Part shown: piece after piece, positions 59,267 to 64,000 of the stretch | Position numbering within the stretch: the first letter of the stretch is position 1 | Layout of the letters: each line of letters begins with the position of its first letter | DNA from: Agaricus subrufescens | Lineage: Eukaryota; Basidiomycota; Agaricomycetes; Agaricales; Agaricaceae | DNA length: 64,000 bases | Assembly: GCA_029945375.1 (NCBI GenBank) | Contig: CM057061.1 | Span: forward strand, 1,426,001 to 1,490,000 | Reading direction: 5' to 3' | Position numbers and translations under genes: made by a program | Notes under the pieces: generated by a model | The model's input: only the letters and a program-made list of their open reading frames with translations | The model's database searches: none | What the model was told of the DNA's origin: nothing

Positions 59267-60388
59267 ATGCTTGTTTCTTCTAATGAGTCTATTCCCTTTC
59301 TGAATCCCGACACATACCTCAACCATCTTCTACCAAGTGAAGGTGCAGCAATCGAGTTCAAGAACGAGATTAGCCTCTTTATTCTCGGAGTGAGTGGAAA
59401 CGTTTTTACGTGGCCATGATCCTTTTCAATATGAAGGCAGCTCTATGGGACATGCTGGCATACCTCAACATCGATATAAGGATAGTAAGAACGAATCGCG
59501 TTAGTTTTGTCTTGTTCTGCTTCATATTCTCGAGGTGCGTCTAAATCCCTGCCTGGTAAAGCATCATCTTATTCACAGATATACTGCCCATAGGTTGTTC
59601 GCCCTTGGTATATTCTTAGGTCTTTCTTCGGGTAGAGGTAAGTCAGCACTCAATGCACCAAACCAATTGACGCGCTTAAACCCTCTTTTCTCGCTGAAAA
59701 AGCCATATACATTGTATCAGGATGCCTTTGTATCCTATCTCTGATCACTTCATCCTTCCTTTTCCTTCAGAGAGTACTCGCCGTCTACTATGAGATCAGT
59801 AAATGGGTGAAAAGGGCCTTCGCCGTTTTCTGGATTCTGACCTGCTTATCCGATATTCTTATCGCTATTGGAGGACATCCGAGTAACATACCTGGAACCC
59901 AAATCCCAAAAGATTCTGGAATAGAACCTTGGGTGTCCACTAGTGCTTGGTGTTCCTTTGCCTACGACACCGTCATAACATTGGCCATCTCCCACAAAAT
60001 TTGCTCAACACATAGAAGAGCGTTAGGACACCAGAATCTATCCTGGTATCAGGTCGCGTCAGGGAAGAAGCTCCCACTGTTATTACGGTCGATATTTAGG
60101 GGGGGTTTGCAGTACTACCTGTAAGTCCTTCAACATGTTAAGGTAGTACACTTACCAGATTCTCGTTATAGGATAGTGGTAACAGTAGCGATGATATCAG
60201 GTATTACACTTTTCATGCAGTCTGTCCCGCAAACCTACAAAATTACTGTGCTAATGATCCACATATTCCTTATGTCTTCAATGGCTTCTCGCGTCTACCG
60301 AAACATAAAGCTATTCGAATCTGAGTCTATCTTCTCAGAAACGCATTTGGATGTAATGGAAGGCAGAATGGTTAGGGAAAGTGATTAA
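59267..60388 (+). CDS. Agaricomycete multi-pass membrane protein, paralog of the gene at the left edge
   Basis: Five exons: 59267-59389, 59437-59534, 59594-59637, 59775-60120 and 60172-60388; 275 residues. It begins MLVSSNESIPFLN. Conserved blocks include ALWDMLAYLNIDIR (resembling the N-terminal part of DUF6533-type proteins), SFVLFCFIFSR, FAVFWILTCLSDILIAIGGHP, DSGIEPWVST, LPLLLRSIFRGGLQYYL, and HIFLMSSMASRVYRNIKLF. About five to seven membrane segments are likely. The junction between exons 3 and 4 was set where both paralogs keep the frame (GR then VLAVY). No function can be assigned. Confidence 0.75.
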
Positions 60389-60768
60389 CTAGTGGAAAGG
60401 TTTTGTACGTGTACTAGTATTCCAACACGTGGTTGTATTCACTTGATTAGAATAATGAACATCGATAACTGACGTCGGTCAAGCGAGATTAGTTATTCCC
60501 AGTCACAACAAATGTCGAGAGGAGACTATTTTCAACGAGTAACTCTATATGCTCTCCAAGTCAACAAGGGAACGAAATAATCGTCATCAATATATACAGT
60601 ATTTTTCTACGAACCCACAGGCACAAGAAAACAACGAGGACACCGATTCACCCAAGCACCTTCAAACAATTTCCGTGCATACCTCAGGAAATCTTTCTGC
60701 ATACGTAGTAGTAGTCGTCGAGCTGGAAGCCTTCCTCGCAAATGTCTGTCAAAATGACAAAAGATAAT
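60389..60768. other. Spacer between converging genes
   Basis: About 380 bases between the ends of the membrane gene (+) and the DUF6534 gene (-). It should hold both 3' ends; no terminator or polyadenylation motif was singled out. Confidence 0.45.
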
Positions 60769-62956
60769 TCAAAAAAGGGTCAAATTCGGAAGTGACATAA
60801 TCATTCTTCTTACCATACCTATCTCATTCCTTTTCTCCTCCAAATCACGACCGACAACAACAGCCGCAGCACGTCCTTCGACCCTTTCGCATTCATATAC
60901 CATCATATCGGAATTGAATTCTTTTGTAGTATCGATCTTGATCGAAATATTCGTCGGACGCTGCATAGGGCGAGAGCACAGTAAAAGAATACAAGGTTAT
61001 CTAGTGCAAGTGTAAGAACGCGGCAAAACGATCTTGCCTTACTAGCCATGCCTGTCGCTCCTCCGGTCCTTGGAAATTCTCGAAGAGAGACGGACACATG
61101 TTCACTAGTGTTGTTGATTGCATCCGCGGCGGCGCGAATGCCTTTTCTTGCGTTAAGGGTAGCGAGAAGTGAGTTCGAATATACTGAAGGGAAAAAGTTA
61201 TTAGCCTGAATCTTCGAGGCAGTACGCTACTCACGTCTCCCAATACAGAAAAAGAACATGATATAAAGGAATGTTCGACCAGCCACAACAATCTATGGTG
61301 AAAGTTAGTTAACCGCAAAAGGTGATTCAGAGAATCTTACCGAGATCAATGACGCGACAGCACATAAACTATGAATAGACGTTGCAGTGTCAACAATGTC
61401 TCAGCTTGTGGCCCACAGCTTACCTCGTTAAGAGACCCGTGTTAACCGAATACACAATCTATCATAAGTATTTTGAGCTTTTACCGAATAATCGAGACTC
61501 AAGATACGGACCAGCTTCTTAATCATAGTGTCTGATCTAAAAGAAGGAAACTTTGAGTGGACGTTGCTAACTTTCAATCTCTTCATACCTCTGAAAGCCG
61601 GTGCGAGATTGATGTAGAATAATGCAAAGGCTAGCTGCGATGATGACGTCGCCTGCTGCAGCCAACGCGTTCACAGCAATTGAGAGACTCTAGTAGGATT
61701 TTGAGTGTCAAGTCTAACTAGAACATGAGACAATGAAAGGTTGACCTTGAGTTTGGCGAGTTCGATGTAGGTCTTGAGACGTAAGCTATGAATGATATGA
61801 ATATCGTCAATCTTTCCATACGAATAACTTACGAAAGAGCGGTAAAAACTAGAGGTTGAGTAGTAAGTATCAATAGGATTTCCTGGTATGTGGCTGGTGG
61901 ACGTACCAACAACACAACCTATAGCAAACAACCATCAGGAAATACGGGAGAAAAATTTGACATTACTAGCTTACCAAACTCCCCGGCTACCAAAAGAGCC
62001 TGTATTGTCCCCGAATGGTGAGAAGTTGGCAAAGACTGGAGAAGGAACAACGCACAGCTGCTCCAGTGAGCCAAATTTTGCGGTTGCTCACTATAAGCGA
62101 AATTTAAACTAATTCTGATCAAATGAAAGATCCGCTTACGTCTCCAAACCCTCATAGTAAGGAAGCTGAAGGGAGACATTATTCTAGAACTTCAAAATAC
62201 CCAACGGAGGGATAAATACCTTTGCACCAATAACGCTGTTAAGCCCTGTGCGAGGAACTCAGTTCCTTCCCTCCGATAATATTGAGAATATGCTTACATT
62301 GAAGAGGACTTCAACCTTTCCCAAGGCGAGTAAGTAGAGCTAAATTAAGAAGTGTAGAGATGTAGCATTACCAGCAAGCTCCTGTGATCCGCGTGAATAA
62401 GATACAGAAAGTATCATCGATGAAAGACGTACCAGACGAGTTTGTCAAGCATTTCGGGTTGATTGTTGTACTTGATAACGTACATATACACTGAGAAATG
62501 AGATTTGTCAGAGCGTAACTTTGCAACCGTAATGTCACGAACTTGAGTGGGTGATGAGAATTTGATGAACAGTCTCGAAAAACATGACAGAGCCAACCTG
62601 TCCCATCGTTGGTGATTAGGATAATCGAACAAACAAGATAACTGACCAGAAGTTTGATGGACCAAGTATCTGTTTGATTTGTATAATAGTAGTATGCCTG
62701 GATCACAGATACTGATCTTCTTTGAAAACCGAGGGCGACGCATGACAAAAGGCTCTTCACCTCCATAAAGCCTAGACAACAATAAAAATCGCCAGTCTAG
62801 TGGTGAAATCTCTGAGAAAGAAGCTGACTTACAATGCCGCAATGACCACCCCGATCCATGCAACGCCCATGCTGCACAACCAGCAAATCAAAAAACGAGC
62901 AAATAACCAGGATTAGAGAGACCATACGTGTTGTCCAAATCAAAAGCAGTCGACAT
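60769..62956 (-). CDS. DUF6534-domain multi-pass membrane protein
   Basis: A minus-strand gene with about 15 short exons. Read in order: MSTAFDLDNT, MGVAWIGVVIAALLYG, VSVIQAYYYYTNQTDTW, VGSVMFFETVHQILITHS, MYMYVIKYNNQPEMLDKLVW, LYLLALGKVEVLFN, FLTMRVWRLSNRKIWLT, ALLVAGEFG, SLSIAVNALAAAGDVIIAAS, HQSRTGFQR, SDTMIKKL, VYSVNTGLLTS, FLYIMFFFCIGRLYSNSLLATLNARKGI, and a C-terminal tail with ISIKIDTTKEF. This is the standard 7-membrane-segment layout of DUF6534 proteins, very numerous in Agaricomycetes and of unknown function. The last intron appears to be GC-AG, because only that donor keeps the tail in frame. Exact edges of some small exons are uncertain. Confidence 0.8.
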
Positions 62957-64000
62957 GGTTCCGTGAACCAGAGTGAGTAACGACAGGAGAGTGTTGGGAT
63001 AAAGAAGGGACTGAGGGCCCGAACGCGATTATATTAGAAAGTTACGCCGTCGGGTCTGGAGAAAACTTGCCAATAAGATCAAGCTTCGAGAACGGCGAGG
63101 AAATACATAAGGTATGGCTAATAGAAGAAACTTTTCGTTAGAAGATTTCGAGAAACCACGGCACTCCAATTGACATTTCGGTGATCCCGGGATTTCAGTC
63201 GCCCAGACCTCCGAAACCAGTGAACCAGACCCCCAGATTGCCAGTCCTGCCCCCCGCCCGGTGTCGCAACGACTGGCCCGACAAACGATGTTGTGTGCGG
63301 CACTCTTTTACCATCCTCTTGCGAGTAGTTCCTATGTGCCGCGGAAGAACACTTGGCCTTTCGAAGGTCCATGTCATCTTTGCTTCTTTTGTACTTTGGC
63401 ACATGGCGGATCATGATCCTAATTCCCCGCCAAGGTTCAGCGAAGACGGCGATCCAAACGCTCTACCTTTGCGTTTCCGTCCTTGGAGATGCGTGAAATT
63501 TTGTGGACGAGCAGAGCACTGGTAGCTGTTGGGTGTCCATAGAGTGCTCTTGTGAGCAAGTGTTGACTCAGGGGCTTTCGCGGTTGACAGGTGTGACGAG
63601 TGACCCGTTGTGTGACGTTTGTTCTTTTTTGGCCCTTCCGTAGCCCCTTTGTCTCCAACCCGACGTCTCTTCAGCACCCGTCATCCAGAAATCCATATAT
63701 CCGAGGTGCTCGCTCTCGCCGTTCTCGAGCGCACATTCATTGATTCTGGACTATACTATCTTATGCTACTATCCCAAGAATATTTCTTCCTAGGACGATC
63801 CCTTGTCCATTATGCTACTGTTCTAAACTTTGAATGGGGATCGCAAGAGGTAAAAATAGTGTAAAAGAACGATCCAGTAGAGGGATAATACCCGGACTTT
63901 GGCTTTCTAGTCTTACTTTTGACCTTGACTAGCGTTCGGTAAGGAATTATTAAGAGAAAAAACTTCTTTTTCGAAATCGGAAGGCGATGTTAGCTTTGTT
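62957..64000. other. Right end of window, no supported gene
   Basis: About 1 kb upstream of the DUF6534 gene. Plus-strand frames at 63181-63525 and 63619-63864 are open but have no recognised family or splice support. Confidence 0.4.

Overview
This is nuclear DNA of a filamentous basidiomycete, almost certainly an agaricomycete. Genes carry many short introns (about 35-70 bases), and several families typical of Agaricomycetes are present: a DUF6534 membrane protein, small Kre9/Knh1-like secreted proteins, NACHT-type STAND proteins and lineage-specific multi-pass membrane proteins. No bacterial operon, CRISPR array or intact transposon was seen. Gene models were built by joining exons by eye; most exon sums are exact multiples of three and agree between paralogs.

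Bases 1-46,800 are accessory and heavily duplicated. They hold eight apparently intact paralogs of one NACHT (NLR-like) ATPase, called NLR1 to NLR8 here: NLR1, NLR2, NLR3 and NLR8 on +, NLR4 to NLR7 on -. There are also at least three decayed pieces. All eight share six exons: a variable basic or Ser/Pro-rich leader, a short N-terminal exon with an N-G-G-Q-F-like motif, one large NACHT exon, and three exons for a compact C-terminal region with no visible WD40, TPR or ankyrin repeats. Between NLR2 and NLR3 lies a tandem duplication of roughly 5-6 kb (units A and B), each unit with one 7-exon membrane protein gene and one mitochondrial-type J-domain gene; the J gene in unit A is broken. Between NLR3 and NLR4 lies a triplicated unit of about 3 kb, each with one Kre9-like secreted protein gene and decayed sequence, including NLR tails.

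Between 46,800 and 48,550 little is recognisable. From 48,550 the window becomes more ordinary: three members of a small agaricomycete family of unknown function, mannose-6-phosphate isomerase, a Cdc4-like F-box/WD40 protein, a multi-pass membrane protein and a DUF6534 membrane protein. The membrane family that is cut by the left edge recurs at 59.3 kb.

The NLR array is the most notable system. From family knowledge NACHT STAND proteins are nucleotide-driven signalling switches that in fungi take part in non-self recognition and programmed cell death. Here the N-terminal motif exon is a candidate signalling module and the C-terminal region a candidate sensor. The array shows recent duplication, partial copies, a chimeric fragment and frequent GC-AG introns, as expected for a fast-evolving recognition locus. 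Function is inferred, not shown.
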